Below are positions 25,158 to 33,161 of a DNA stretch of 38,301 nucleotides, one piece after another (the stretch's first letter is position 1; each line of letters opens with the position of its first letter). The notes under the pieces are model-generated. The model was not told the DNA's origin and did no database searches. It worked only from the letters and a program-made list of their open reading frames with translations. The stretch covers positions 1 through 38,301 of the forward strand of contig CATXUX010000033.1 in the NCBI GenBank assembly GCA_958402795.1, read 5' to 3'. The DNA is from an uncultured Lachnospiraceae bacterium (GTDB lineage: Bacteria > Bacillota > Clostridia > Lachnospirales > Lachnospiraceae). The translations under genes and the position numbers were made by a program.

Positions 25158-28100
25158 TCATTTCTGATAGAGAATCTCGGATTCTGCTATCAAGTCTTGT
25201 ATATTGTAATTTACGCTGGTTGCCGTAAAATCAGGTGCGTTGGTAAACGGATGCTTCAGATAAATCGTATGTGTCTGATTGCCGTCAACTTCCACAATGG
25301 CTAAAATGAATTCCTCCGGTTTATTCAGTGCCGTCAAAATTTCATTTTTGCTCACTGTCACAGTCGTTGCACCTTTAGCGCGGCCCTTAACTTCGATAAA
25401 GCGCAGAGCATAAGCACCTACACGTTCTATCATTCCTTTTGGGATCTGAGATTCTATGTCGTAGCCGCATTTTGCTGCACTGACATCGCTGGGATGATAG
25501 CCAAAGGAAGATTCAATTTCCATGACAGCGTTCATGGCGGCATCTTCCACGCTCTTTTTGTCACCTCGGCCAAAATCATCTCCAGAAAGATTTCTGCCCA
25601 TTAACTGATGCAGCAGCCCTTTGGGAATGACCAAAATACCTCCTGTGATGCTGGGTGGCATCGGAGCAATTCTGCGCTCCTTCTCAATTTCCGCAAGACG
25701 GTTTTTCATCCGGAGTTCCAATTCCTCTGCGCGCCTTGCAGCCAATTTGGAGTTCAACCGTGCATTCGTCTTCCCCGCAGCCTCTTTTTGCGCAAGATCA
25801 GCCGCACGGAAATCCCAATACTGAATTTCGGCTGTCAAACGATCCTTGACTGCCTTTGCTGTCTTATTCAGCAATTTTTCTTTCTGTGATTTCACTTCAG
25901 AAAAATGAACAGGGATTAAATTTTGAATGGCATATCCCTTTGCCATATCTTCAACATCAGTACACAGCCATTTCTGCTGCTTCATCCACTCTCTGATTGC
26001 CTGATTTTCTTCGTCCGTCACGGTACGATAGTCCAGGTAGGGCGCATACCCGGCGGAGGCAGCTGTGCCATCTTCTTTCATCTCAACAAAGTGAATATGT
26101 TTTGAAATAGTCCGTCTGCTTCCATTTTTCAGAATCACGCCGTCTTGAATTGCATCTTCAATATAGAACAAGAGCCTGGCATTCGTACCGTAATCTTCAT
26201 CATCCACAAGAATGGTGCCGCGCTTCATCACATCAACATTGCGTTCCCGAATCAAATCAATGACAGCCTCCAGCAGCGGTTGCCCCGGGCAGATCAAAGA
26301 AGCCTGCACAAGACCGGGAACATTGCAATATTGTTTGTCAAAGCAAATCCGCTCATAACGGTTTAGCACGGGTTCACCGTAACCAATCTGCATATCACGG
26401 TTGCGAACCGCGTAGGGAACAGATGTGATTTCGTAGCGTCCGGTTTCACGTTTTCGGATTTTCCCTCCAACACTTTTGAACGCCTCCAGGAAGAATGCTT
26501 CAATAAAATGCGGCTGAAGTTTATGTGCTTCAATCCGTTCCATGTCCTCCCGAATGTTGTTGACCATATTTATATCCATAACATCTTCGGTCAACGCACG
26601 TTCATCCAGCAATTTCTGGAACGATTCGCGGTTCATGGAATGATCCACAACCTGATCTAATCGTGCCCGTACTTTTGGGTCATTTCCATATCGGACCGCT
26701 TCAATCAATAGATCCCTTAAAGACCGATTTTCAAAAGTCACTTTGCCAAGAATGTCAAAGACTTTTCCGCCCAGTGCCTGGCGTTCTTCCTCCAACTTTT
26801 GAAATAATCGTTGGAAGACAAAGCCTTCCCGTGTTTCGTTGGCAACCAGATTCCATAAGTGGCATACTTCCGTCTGGCCAATACGGTGAATACGGCCAAA
26901 GCGCTGCTCCAGACGATTTGGGTTCCACGGCAGGTCATAGTTAATCATCAGATGAGCACGCTGTAAGTTAATACCTTCACCGGCAGCATCTGTTGCAATC
27001 AAAATGCGGACACCTACATCCTGCTTAAACAGTTCTTCCACCTTGCGGCGCTCGTCACGGAGCATCCCGCCATGAATCGTCACAACGGCCTCATCACTTC
27101 CCAACAGAGAACGGATTTTATCCGTTAAGTAGTTCAGCGTGTCCCTATGTTCTGTGAAAATAATGAGCTTTTCACGGTTTCCATTGGAGTCGAACATGGC
27201 TCCATCATCCTGAAGAAGCCTGGAAAGTTCTTCCCATTTCCGATCAACGCCTCTTACACGGACGTTGTTAGCCATATTTTCAAGGCGTTTCAGCGTATTG
27301 ATTTCCGCTTCAAGCTCTGCTATCGTTGCCGCAGCAGAAGCGTGGTCTACAACTTTTTCTTCAAAATTCTCCTGCTCATCCGCAGACAGATCATCTTCGT
27401 CGAAGTCGTCAAAATCAGGATCGTGAAACTCCTTCGCACGTTTACCTAATTTTTCTTCGGCAAGCCTGTGCTCAAGACGTTCCCGCCGGCGTCTCAGGGA
27501 TTGATAGATTGCTTCCGGTGAGGACGCAAGACGCCTCTGCAAAATGGTAAGAGCAAATCCAACCGTTGTCTTGTGCTCATTATTAAGATTATCTGCACGG
27601 TTAAATTCTTCCCGCACATAATCAGTAACCGCAGAATACAGCTTCGCTTCCTCTGGAGAAAGGTCATAGTTGACTGTGTAGGCGATTCGCTCTGGGAAAA
27701 GAGGTTTGCCCTCAAATGTCAGGAGCTCCTCTTTTACCAGCCGTCGCATGACATCACTTACATCAACTGCCTGTTGGCTGGAACCGTGTATGCCTTCAAA
27801 ACGGTCCGGGTCTACCAGGGATAAAAAGAGCTGAAAATCTTCTTCTTTACCATTATGCGGCGTGGCCGTAAGCAACAAGAAATTTCGCGTGATATTAGAA
27901 AGCAGCCTTCCAAGCAAAAAGCGTTTGGTATATTTGACCTCGCCGCCCCAGACGGTTGCCGCCATTTTGTGGGCCTCATCACATACGATCAAGTCCCATT
28001 CCGTAACTTTTAACTTCTCCTGCAAATCATCATTTCTCGCCAACTTATCCAACCGGGCAATACACAAATCAACTTCCGAAAAAATATTCCCGCTGACGGC

Positions 28101-28667
28101 AGACTCCATTCGATCATTCGTCAGGATTTCAAACCGAAGATGAAATTTTGAATACAACTCATCCTGCCATTGCTCGGCAAGACTGCCCGGACAAACAATG
28201 AGGCAGCGTTTTAGGTCTCCTCGTGCAATCAATTCCTTGATATATAGTCCGGTCATGATTGTTTTTCCTGCGCCGGGATCGTCCGCCAAAACATATCGAA
28301 GCGGCAATTTAGGAAGCATTTCCTGATATACAGCGGAGATTTGATGCGGGAGGGGTTCAACAGAGGATGTATGTACTGCAAGATACGGGTCGAATAAATG
28401 TGCAAGGCTGATGCGATACGCCTCAGAAGCCAGTTTCATTTGTTCACCATCCGCGTCGAAGCTCCATGGCAAGTTGTTGTCCATTACTTCGATATGATAT
28501 TCATCTTCTCGATACAAGAGTTGTGTTCCCGGAACGTTCTGGCTATTTTTGTAGGTAATGTCAATCACATTCGTTCCGTACCATTGAACAGCAACGATGG
28601 ATACAGGCTCATTCCCGGCTATTCCTTTTACTGTACTTCCAACCGTTATGTCCTCAAGCCTTGCCAT
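25158..28667 (-). CDS. SNF2-family helicase with C-terminal DUF3883 domain (DrmD-like)
   Basis: 1169 residues. SNF2 ATPase motifs: P-H-Q (Q motif near 107), Walker A A-D-D-P-G-A-G-K-T (128-136), D-E-A-H (230-233), L-L-T-A-T-P-H-N, then G-E-G-I-N-L-Q and Q-R-F-G-R-I-H-R-I-G-Q (motifs V and VI). The C-terminus has a DUF3883 domain: G-Y-D-I-E-S, then R-F-I-E-V-K-G-R and V-S-K-N-E. This fold resembles restriction-endonuclease cores, and the D and E-V-K residues could be a nuclease site. Similar helicases occur in class 1 DISARM and other methylase-linked defence systems. ATG at 28667 after AGGAGA, 13 bases after the HTH gene. Confidence 0.92.
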   Translation of the reverse strand: MARLEDITVGSTVKGIAGNEPVSIVAVQWYGTNVIDITYKNSQNVPGTQLLYREDEYHIEVMDNNLPWSFDADGEQMKLASEAYRISLAHLFDPYLAVHTSSVEPLPHQISAVYQEMLPKLPLRYVLADDPGAGKTIMTGLYIKELIARGDLKRCLIVCPGSLAEQWQDELYSKFHLRFEILTNDRMESAVSGNIFSEVDLCIARLDKLARNDDLQEKLKVTEWDLIVCDEAHKMAATVWGGEVKYTKRFLLGRLLSNITRNFLLLTATPHNGKEEDFQLFLSLVDPDRFEGIHGSSQQAVDVSDVMRRLVKEELLTFEGKPLFPERIAYTVNYDLSPEEAKLYSAVTDYVREEFNRADNLNNEHKTTVGFALTILQRRLASSPEAIYQSLRRRRERLEHRLAEEKLGKRAKEFHDPDFDDFDEDDLSADEQENFEEKVVDHASAAATIAELEAEINTLKRLENMANNVRVRGVDRKWEELSRLLQDDGAMFDSNGNREKLIIFTEHRDTLNYLTDKIRSLLGSDEAVVTIHGGMLRDERRKVEELFKQDVGVRILIATDAAGEGINLQRAHLMINYDLPWNPNRLEQRFGRIHRIGQTEVCHLWNLVANETREGFVFQRLFQKLEEERQALGGKVFDILGKVTFENRSLRDLLIEAVRYGNDPKVRARLDQVVDHSMNRESFQKLLDERALTEDVMDINMVNNIREDMERIEAHKLQPHFIEAFFLEAFKSVGGKIRKRETGRYEITSVPYAVRNRDMQIGYGEPVLNRYERICFDKQYCNVPGLVQASLICPGQPLLEAVIDLIRERNVDVMKRGTILVDDEDYGTNARLLFYIEDAIQDGVILKNGSRRTISKHIHFVEMKEDGTAASAGYAPYLDYRTVTDEENQAIREWMKQQKWLCTDVEDMAKGYAIQNLIPVHFSEVKSQKEKLLNKTAKAVKDRLTAEIQYWDFRAADLAQKEAAGKTNARLNSKLAARRAEELELRMKNRLAEIEKERRIAPMPPSITGGILVIPKGLLHQLMGRNLSGDDFGRGDKKSVEDAAMNAVMEIESSFGYHPSDVSAAKCGYDIESQIPKGMIERVGAYALRFIEVKGRAKGATTVTVSKNEILTALNKPEEFILAIVEVDGNQTHTIYLKHPFTNAPDFTATSVNYNIQDLIAESEILYQK

Positions 28668-28680
28668 ACCGTTTCTCCTC

Positions 28681-28896
28681 TCATGTTTTATCTTTCGATA
28701 TGTCTTTCAAACATTTTCTATATTTACCGCTTTTTATACGAGCATCAGCAGGTTTTTCAGCATTGAAAGGAATAGCCCAGGTGGAATCAATACGAATCGC
28801 TCCTGGTATTCGATCTTCCGTACATAGAACCTGTACCCTGCGCTTTGATAAGCCCCATTTTTCAGCAGTTTGCCGTATTGAAAGATACTCTATCAT
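28681..28896 (-). CDS. Small HTH protein leading the defence operon
   Basis: 71 residues from the ATG at 28896. An ATG 14 codons upstream also exists, but homologous proteins of this kind begin near here (M-I-E-Y-L-S-I-R-Q-T-A). It has an excisionase/MerR-like HTH: T-A-E-K-W-G-L-S-K-R-R-V-Q, then an I-P-G-A turn and W-A-I-P. The C-terminus is basic. As first gene after the main promoter it is well placed to autoregulate the operon. An alternative is a DNA-bending factor in module movement. The ribosome binding site before 28896 is modest (GAGGA). Confidence 0.8.
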   Translation of the reverse strand: MIEYLSIRQTAEKWGLSKRRVQVLCTEDRIPGAIRIDSTWAIPFNAEKPADARIKSGKYRKCLKDISKDKT

Positions 28897-28943
28897 ATAT
28901 TTCGTCCTCTTTTTCAAGCAGAATATATAACAATCCATGATTT

Positions 28944-28972
28944 ATTGTAAGCCTAATTGCGAATGAAGTCAA
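28944..28972 (-). promoter_or_regulatory. Main promoter of the defence operon
   Basis: On the minus strand TTGACT (28972-28967) and TACAAT (28949-28944) are separated by exactly 17 bases, a near-consensus sigma-A promoter, about 48 bases upstream of the HTH start. A palindrome sits six bases upstream of the -35 box. Confidence 0.8.
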
Positions 28973-28978
28973 CGAGCA

Positions 28979-29000
28979 CTTGTCACCAACTGACGACAAG
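28979..29000. promoter_or_regulatory. Imperfect palindrome upstream of the defence promoter
   Basis: CTTGTC and GACAAG form the outer arms. The inner 18 bases (28981-28998) differ at two positions from the centre of the palindrome at 11067-11084, with the same central AC. Its place just upstream of the -35 box suits an activator or repressor site. Its pairing with the copy at the far end also suits a module boundary. Confidence 0.6.
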
Positions 29001-29056
29001 CTAAATGTAGTTTTGCCTTAATGAAAATTGTACAAATTGGCAAATTGGCGAGCAGG

Positions 29057-29207
29057 GCCTTTGTATATACAAAGGCAAAAATACCGGTGCAGCTTTCTAG
29101 GCTACATCGGTATTTTTCTCGTTGGGGGAATCCCCAATCCCCTTGAAGATCCGTATCTGGCGATACGGGGCTGCGCATTCGTCCCGAACGCTTTACGCTA
29201 CGCGTTC
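29057..29207. repeat. Cluster of five hairpins between cargo and YolD gene
   Basis: GCCTTTGTAT with its complement is a perfect 20-base palindrome (29057-29076). AAATACCG with CGGTATTT (to about 29117) is a bidirectional terminator-like stem flanked by T runs on each strand. TTGGGG/CCCCAA lies at 29122-29137, CCGTAT/ATACGG at 29151-29168 and GAACGC/GCGTTC at 29186-29207. There is also a tandem AAATTGGC repeat just left of 29057. No credible gene lies in 28897-29237. It ends transcription of the YolD/polymerase operon and may also be a structured RNA or a recombination site. Confidence 0.55.
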
Positions 29208-29237
29208 CATCGAAAATACGGTATAACAATTATGAGC

Positions 29238-29711
29238 TTAATCAAATTCTTTTTCTGACTCATTGACGAGTTCATAGATTTGTCCGTCTATATCGAGAAT
29301 ACAGTCAATATCAATCCGTGTCTTGTCCATCAGAATCACTTGCTTTTGGTAATCATCTATTTTCTTAATCTGTCCGGAAATCGTATGGTAAGAACCGCCA
29401 GCTTTTCTCTGATCCGGAACAAAGTAAGTAATTGTAAGCGCTGGCTTTTCTCCGGGATAATCACAAGCCATCCGTAACTTATAATCCAGCTCTGCTTTTT
29501 CCGACTCAGAAAGTTCCGGCTTGCGATCCGTCAGCCGTGCAGTTTCCTTTATCACATCTCCATATCCGGTCAGCGCAGCGAATGGAGAAAACTGGGCCGC
29601 CCGGTCTATCATCGGCATCCTGGGATGCCGTGTAGAAACGTGATGGGGATGATTGATAATGTCATCATAAGAATTTTTTGTGTTATCTCTATTTAGCAAA
29701 ATAATTATCAC
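29238..29711 (-). CDS. YolD-like protein
   Basis: 157 residues. H-P-R-M-P-M-I-D-R-A-A-Q-F-S-P-F-A-A-L-T-G-Y is the hallmark of YolD-like proteins in gut Clostridia. The C-terminal half is a small beta domain with I-S-G-Q-I-K-K-I-D and L-D-I-D-G-Q-I-Y-E-L. YolD-like proteins pair with UvrX/UmuC-type polymerases and may act like UmuD, though this is unproven. The start is unclear: a GTG at 29711 gives this length but its ribosome binding site is poor, and a TTG four codons later is possible. It follows the polymerase gene by 31 bases. Confidence 0.85.
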   Translation of the reverse strand: MIIILLNRDNTKNSYDDIINHPHHVSTRHPRMPMIDRAAQFSPFAALTGYGDVIKETARLTDRKPELSESEKAELDYKLRMACDYPGEKPALTITYFVPDQRKAGGSYHTISGQIKKIDDYQKQVILMDKTRIDIDCILDIDGQIYELVNESEKEFD

Positions 29712-29742
29712 ATCTTCCGGATATTTGCTGGCTCAAATATTT

Positions 29743-31266
29743 CTATGCTTTATGACCTCCAATCTGCTGATTGCGGTCTTTTGCCGTCGCCCCTTCCTGC
29801 AAATTCATTCCCTTCAGGATTGCATTCTTGCCAAATTTTTTCTTGATTTCCAGCATGGCCTGCTGCATTTTCCGCTCCTTCTCCAGTTCCTCCTTTTCCT
29901 GCAGGTTTTGACGAGCGGAATAGTCTGTAAATAAATCCAGCTGCTCGAAGCTATTTTCACTTTGCGCCTGTGCTTCGGCCTCAGTGATAACATGAGTAGC
30001 AGCCATGTTAATCCTGCGTACCAGAAGATCTTTATCTACAATCCGATCAAACAGATCCATCACAGCCTGGGTAATCAAGCGGGTGGAAGAAGTGTATTTT
30101 TTCAGATTGGCAGTACCGTGGGCGTGCTTTGGAATGCTTCGTCCATACCGGTCTGTCTTGATTTCTCCATGATACTTCTTTCGCCGCGCTGGGTCTTTCA
30201 GATTATCAATATCATACCCGACTGTCAAAACAATTTGATTTGTCACAAGTCCTTTATCCACTAAATCAAGAACCAGCAGGTCGGTCATTTCCCGTACTAC
30301 AAGTTTTGCTTTTTCAAACGGATACGGACATTGCAGCACCTGACCGGAGCCGACACTGTTACTTTCCGGTTTGTAGGCTTTAATATCTGCAATCGTACAA
30401 GGCTCCCAGCCCCAGGCATGGTCAATCAGCAATTCCGCATTGATGCCGAAAAGCTGATACAAAAGTTCCTCGTTATAGTAGTCACCCGGTTTACCTTCCG
30501 AGCAGCGGGCTATATCACCCATCGTATAAAGGCCATGTTCTTCCAGCTTTTTTGCGTACCCTTTTCCTACCCGCCAGAAATCGGTCAAAGGGCGATGTGA
30601 CCACAGGGAACGGCGGTACGACATTTCATCCAGTTCGGCAATCCGGACACCATTCTGATCCGGCGAAATATGTTTTGCCTCTATGTCCATCGCAACTTTA
30701 CAGAGATACAGGTTCGTGCCAATTCCGGCTGTCGCAGTAATTCCAGTAGTGTCCAGAACATCAAGAATCATTTTCATTGCCAGTTCGCGGGCTGTCAGCT
30801 GATACGTTCTTAAGTAACTGGTTGCGTCAATAAAGACTTCATCAATCGAATAAACATGAATATCTTCCGGTGCAATATATTTGAGATATACCTCATAAAT
30901 CCTGGCACTGATTTTCATATAATGTGCCATCTGCGGCGGTGCCACCACATAGTCTACAGCTAAAGCGGGATTTGCTTTCAGTTCTCCATCCTGAACTGAA
31001 GAACCTGTCAGTTTCCGTCCCGGTGCTTTTTGCTGTCGTATGAAGTTGACCTCTTTGACCTTTTGCACGACTTCAAACAGTCTGGGTCTTCCGGGAATCC
31101 CATAGGATTTTAAAGCCGGAGATACCGCAAGGCAGATAGTCTTTTCCGTCCTGCTGGCGTCTGCGACCACCAGATTGGTTGTCATCGGATCAAGTCCACG
31201 CTCCATACACTCAACGGAAGCGTAGAACGATTTCAAATCTATGGCAATATACGTTTTATCTGACAT
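29743..31266 (-). CDS. Y-family DNA polymerase (UvrX/UmuC-like)
   Basis: 507 residues. The N-terminus I-A-I-D-L-K-S-F-Y-A-S-V-E carries the first metal ligand and steric residues. Y-S-I-D-E-V-F-I-D holds the catalytic Asp-Glu. A helix-hairpin-helix region (F-W-R-V-G-K-G-Y-A-K-K-L, T-M-G-D-I-A) and little-finger domain follow. Q-L-D-L-F near residue 440 is a canonical beta-clamp binding motif. The enzyme performs error-prone translesion synthesis under SOS. I see no GAAC-N4-GTTC box directly before it; its operon seems to start upstream of 32454. It could protect the element during single-stranded transfer or raise mutation rate. Confidence 0.93.
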   Translation of the reverse strand: MSDKTYIAIDLKSFYASVECMERGLDPMTTNLVVADASRTEKTICLAVSPALKSYGIPGRPRLFEVVQKVKEVNFIRQQKAPGRKLTGSSVQDGELKANPALAVDYVVAPPQMAHYMKISARIYEVYLKYIAPEDIHVYSIDEVFIDATSYLRTYQLTARELAMKMILDVLDTTGITATAGIGTNLYLCKVAMDIEAKHISPDQNGVRIAELDEMSYRRSLWSHRPLTDFWRVGKGYAKKLEEHGLYTMGDIARCSEGKPGDYYNEELLYQLFGINAELLIDHAWGWEPCTIADIKAYKPESNSVGSGQVLQCPYPFEKAKLVVREMTDLLVLDLVDKGLVTNQIVLTVGYDIDNLKDPARRKKYHGEIKTDRYGRSIPKHAHGTANLKKYTSSTRLITQAVMDLFDRIVDKDLLVRRINMAATHVITEAEAQAQSENSFEQLDLFTDYSARQNLQEKEELEKERKMQQAMLEIKKKFGKNAILKGMNLQEGATAKDRNQQIGGHKA

Positions 31267-31337
31267 TGTTCAACGCCTCCTTCCTGTCAGCTTTTAGATA
31301 AGCACGGCAACAAGACCGTAAATATTTTTCCGAATTC

Positions 31338-31646
31338 TCAATTCTCCGATTCCTCTATAATGCCATAGTCAATCAGTACATTCGTCTCGGCGCGAGGCGG
31401 ATAAACGATTCCCATCATCTCGTAATCATATCTCTTCACTTTTCGGAAACTCTTTATAGGTTCTGGTGCATAGGCAGACGTTTCGCATCCAGCATAGTCA
31501 GCGTCACCAGCCAAATCATCGGCCACATCCTTTATCAATGCGTCCTCTACGTCTTCAATCGTACTGCCATACTCGACAGCAACCAATTCATGCTTTTTCA
31601 CATCTTTGTCCAGGTCACCAAAAGAACGATACAGTTTGTACTTCAT
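31338..31646 (-). CDS. Hypothetical acidic protein
   Basis: 102 residues from the ATG at 31646, which follows GGAGG by ten bases. The sequence starts M-K-Y-K-L-Y-R-S-F-G-D-L-D. It is acidic and mixed alpha/beta, with no cysteine cluster or membrane segment. I do not recognise it. It lies between the HipA-like kinase (19-base gap) and the Y-family polymerase (71-base gap) on the same strand, so it could be a partner of either. Confidence 0.7.
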   Translation of the reverse strand: MKYKLYRSFGDLDKDVKKHELVAVEYGSTIEDVEDALIKDVADDLAGDADYAGCETSAYAPEPIKSFRKVKRYDYEMMGIVYPPRAETNVLIDYGIIEESEN

Positions 31647-31665
31647 AATAATAGCCTCCTTCGTC

Positions 31666-32454
31666 TTAAATAGTTTCAAGATACTTGCTGATTTTCAGCT
31701 TTAATTCAGCCAGGTATTCTTCAAAATATACACTGATTGCCACCGGATACACCTCATCCAGTGCTTCCAAAATCTCTTTGATCTGCTCATTTCCAATCCT
31801 ACAGAATCGCTTCATCGGCTCAAGGTAGAATGGGTATACTGCCGGTATCTGAGGAACGCCAAGATGCTTTGCAACCACTTCAGCACCAAGTCTTGCAGGA
31901 GATGAAAAATCATCCTGTTTGAATGCGTTCAGTAGCATTTTCAGGAAATGGATTAGCAAAGTATCCTGCTTTTTTAATATTGCTTCGGTCAAATCACTAA
32001 GACGGAAGCAATCCGTAAAATCAAAGCCAACAAGATTTCCGTCAGGCGTTGCTGCTATCTGCACCGCATCAATTTGCTCGAACATGACCGCCAAAGCATA
32101 GTGACAGGCATACTCAAAAGCCATATTGATAGAATTTTGCAGGTCTTCCGTTGTGAATGGATGCAGTCCTTCCAAGTAAGTGATTCCAACAACATAAGGT
32201 GTCTTAAACGGCCAGCTCTCTTTGCGGGCGCTCTTTTTTACCAGGAACGCCTTCGGAACCGGAATTTGCATTTCCTGCGCGAGCCGGGAATATATGAATT
32301 CACAGCAGGCCGAACATGGCTGTTCCTGTTTTATGAGAAGAGGTGTCAGACCTTTTCTTATGGGAGTTGCCAAAAGCAGCTGCCCGGAAAAACCCTCATG
32401 GCTAAATGGCTGATAGAGATAATCCCTGCTGTCCACAAAAAACTCATTGTCCAA
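31666..32454 (-). CDS. HipA-like kinase-fold protein
   Basis: About 262 residues. The very strong site AAGGAAGGTGA lies five bases before a TTG at 32454. A GTG three codons earlier overlaps that site, so TTG is preferred. Features like HipA-type kinases: L-L-I-K near residue 42 with a candidate ATP-binding Lys, C-E-F-I-Y-S-R-L-A-Q-E-M-Q-I-P-V-P-K-A near 50-70, and L-V-G-F-D-F-T-D-C-F with a DFG-like metal site near 157. It lacks the HipA N-terminal domain and no HipB is paired with it, though an XRE gene is divergent. The substrate is unknown. Confidence 0.55.
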   Translation of the reverse strand: MDNEFFVDSRDYLYQPFSHEGFSGQLLLATPIRKGLTPLLIKQEQPCSACCEFIYSRLAQEMQIPVPKAFLVKKSARKESWPFKTPYVVGITYLEGLHPFTTEDLQNSINMAFEYACHYALAVMFEQIDAVQIAATPDGNLVGFDFTDCFRLSDLTEAILKKQDTLLIHFLKMLLNAFKQDDFSSPARLGAEVVAKHLGVPQIPAVYPFYLEPMKRFCRIGNEQIKEILEALDEVYPVAISVYFEEYLAELKLKISKYLETI

Positions 32455-32513
32455 ATCAGTCACCTTCCTTACTGAGATGTTATTCTGCTGGCGTTGATCA
32501 TCTGCTTATCAAA

Positions 32514-32522
32514 ATTATAGCA
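32514..32522 (-). promoter_or_regulatory. Extended -10 promoter of the kinase-polymerase operon
   Basis: On the minus strand TGCTATAAT is an exact extended -10 element, about 60 bases upstream of the kinase start. No good -35 box lies at 17 bases, as is usual for extended -10 promoters. The divergent XRE operators lie about 120 bases further upstream. Confidence 0.6.
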
Positions 32523-32640
32523 GATCCAATCGAAAAAAACAGTCCAAACCTGCTCGAAAGCTGTCAAACCCATTTTCATATACATAAATATATCCATCTC
32601 AAACACTGCAGACCGGAATACAGATAAATTCACGCAATTC

Positions 32641-32732
32641 GTTCTTTAGCACTATTTCATGTTCTTTATCTTCTGTATTACACAGAAGATGACCGATATA
32701 CTAAAGGGGAACGAGAAATAGTTCTAAAGGAG
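32641..32732 (+). promoter_or_regulatory. Operator cluster upstream of the XRE gene
   Basis: Copies of the motif GTTCT-WW-AGAAC: GTTCTTTAGCAC (32641-32652), a weaker GTTCTTTATCTT (32661-32672), and GTTCTAAAGGAG (32721-32732). The first and last also extend into a CTTTAG-ACTATTTC inverted pair (14 of 15 matching). A perfect ATCTTCTGT/ACAGAAGAT hairpin (32669-32691) lies between, and TATACT near 32697 could be the -10 box. The last operator overlaps the ribosome binding site region, consistent with autorepression. Confidence 0.6.
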
Positions 32733-32743
32733 GAGGTGACGAG

Positions 32744-33061
32744 ATGGACGCACAAGCTGTTGGACAACGGATCAAAGCTGCCCGTGAGGCAAAGGGACTA
32801 ACACAGGAAGGACTGGCAGCGTTGGTCGATCTCAGCCCCACTCATGTGAGCGTAATAGAACGAGGTCTTAAGATTCCCAATCTGGATTCTTTTGTAGCCA
32901 TCGCAAACGCACTGGGCGTTTCCGCAGATTCACTGCTGATTGATGTAGTTGACCATGCCACGGAGAGCGCAGCCTGTGAGCTATCCAATCGGATTTCTCA
33001 TCTGCCGCATCGGGAGAGAATGAAGATCCTGAATGCATTCCGCATTCTGACAGAAGAATAA
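32744..33061 (+). CDS. XRE-family repressor
   Basis: 105 residues. A Cro/C1 HTH spans residues 7-62: I-K-A-A-R-E-A-K-G-L-T-Q-E-G-L-A, then S-P-T-H-V-S-V-I-E-R-G as recognition helix, P-N-L-D-S-F-V-A-I-A-N-A-L. A short C-terminal helical tail follows, ending H-R-E-R-M-K-I-L-N. ATG at 32744 is seven bases after GGAGG. It is followed by a terminator. It probably binds the GTTCT-WW-AGAAC sites before it and at 33162, thereby also controlling the next two genes. Confidence 0.9.
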   Translation: MDAQAVGQRIKAAREAKGLTQEGLAALVDLSPTHVSVIERGLKIPNLDSFVAIANALGVSADSLLIDVVDHATESAACELSNRISHLPHRERMKILNAFRILTEE

Positions 33062-33071
33062 GAAATATCAG

Positions 33072-33100
33072 GGGAGCCGTAAAGGCTCTCTTTCTTTTTA
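33072..33100 (+). terminator. Terminator after the XRE gene
   Basis: GGGAGCC pairs with GGCTCTC (one G-U) around GTAAA, followed by TTTCTTTTT, eleven bases after the XRE stop. Confidence 0.75.
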
Positions 33101-33161
33101 TAGAATTTTTATAATTTCGACAAAAGAGGCCATCCACCGACAATCATTTTATGTTAAAGTA

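Larger units (their letters stand above)
11063..29000 (-). other. Composite defence cargo island
   Basis: Ten same-strand genes between two copies of an 18-bp palindrome: HTH, SNF2-DUF3883 helicase, two DUF1156 proteins, HEPN-DUF499 ATPase, an unknown protein, GajA-like and GajB-like proteins, WYL regulator, and an unknown protein. Gaps are mostly 3-50 bases. The one larger gap (118 bases before gajA) and a drop in GC from roughly 46 % to about 35-40 % suggest the Gabija-like part joined separately. Helicase-methylase-ATPase sets with DUF1156 and DUF499 have been listed among predicted antiviral systems (Hma, as I recall it). The exact composition here is not one I recognise. Confidence 0.7.

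Noticed and set aside
11063..29000. DISARM system
   Set aside because: An SNF2-DUF3883 helicase and a methylase fit DISARM class 1 in part, but no DUF1998 (DrmB), DrmA helicase or phospholipase-D-like DrmC gene is present.
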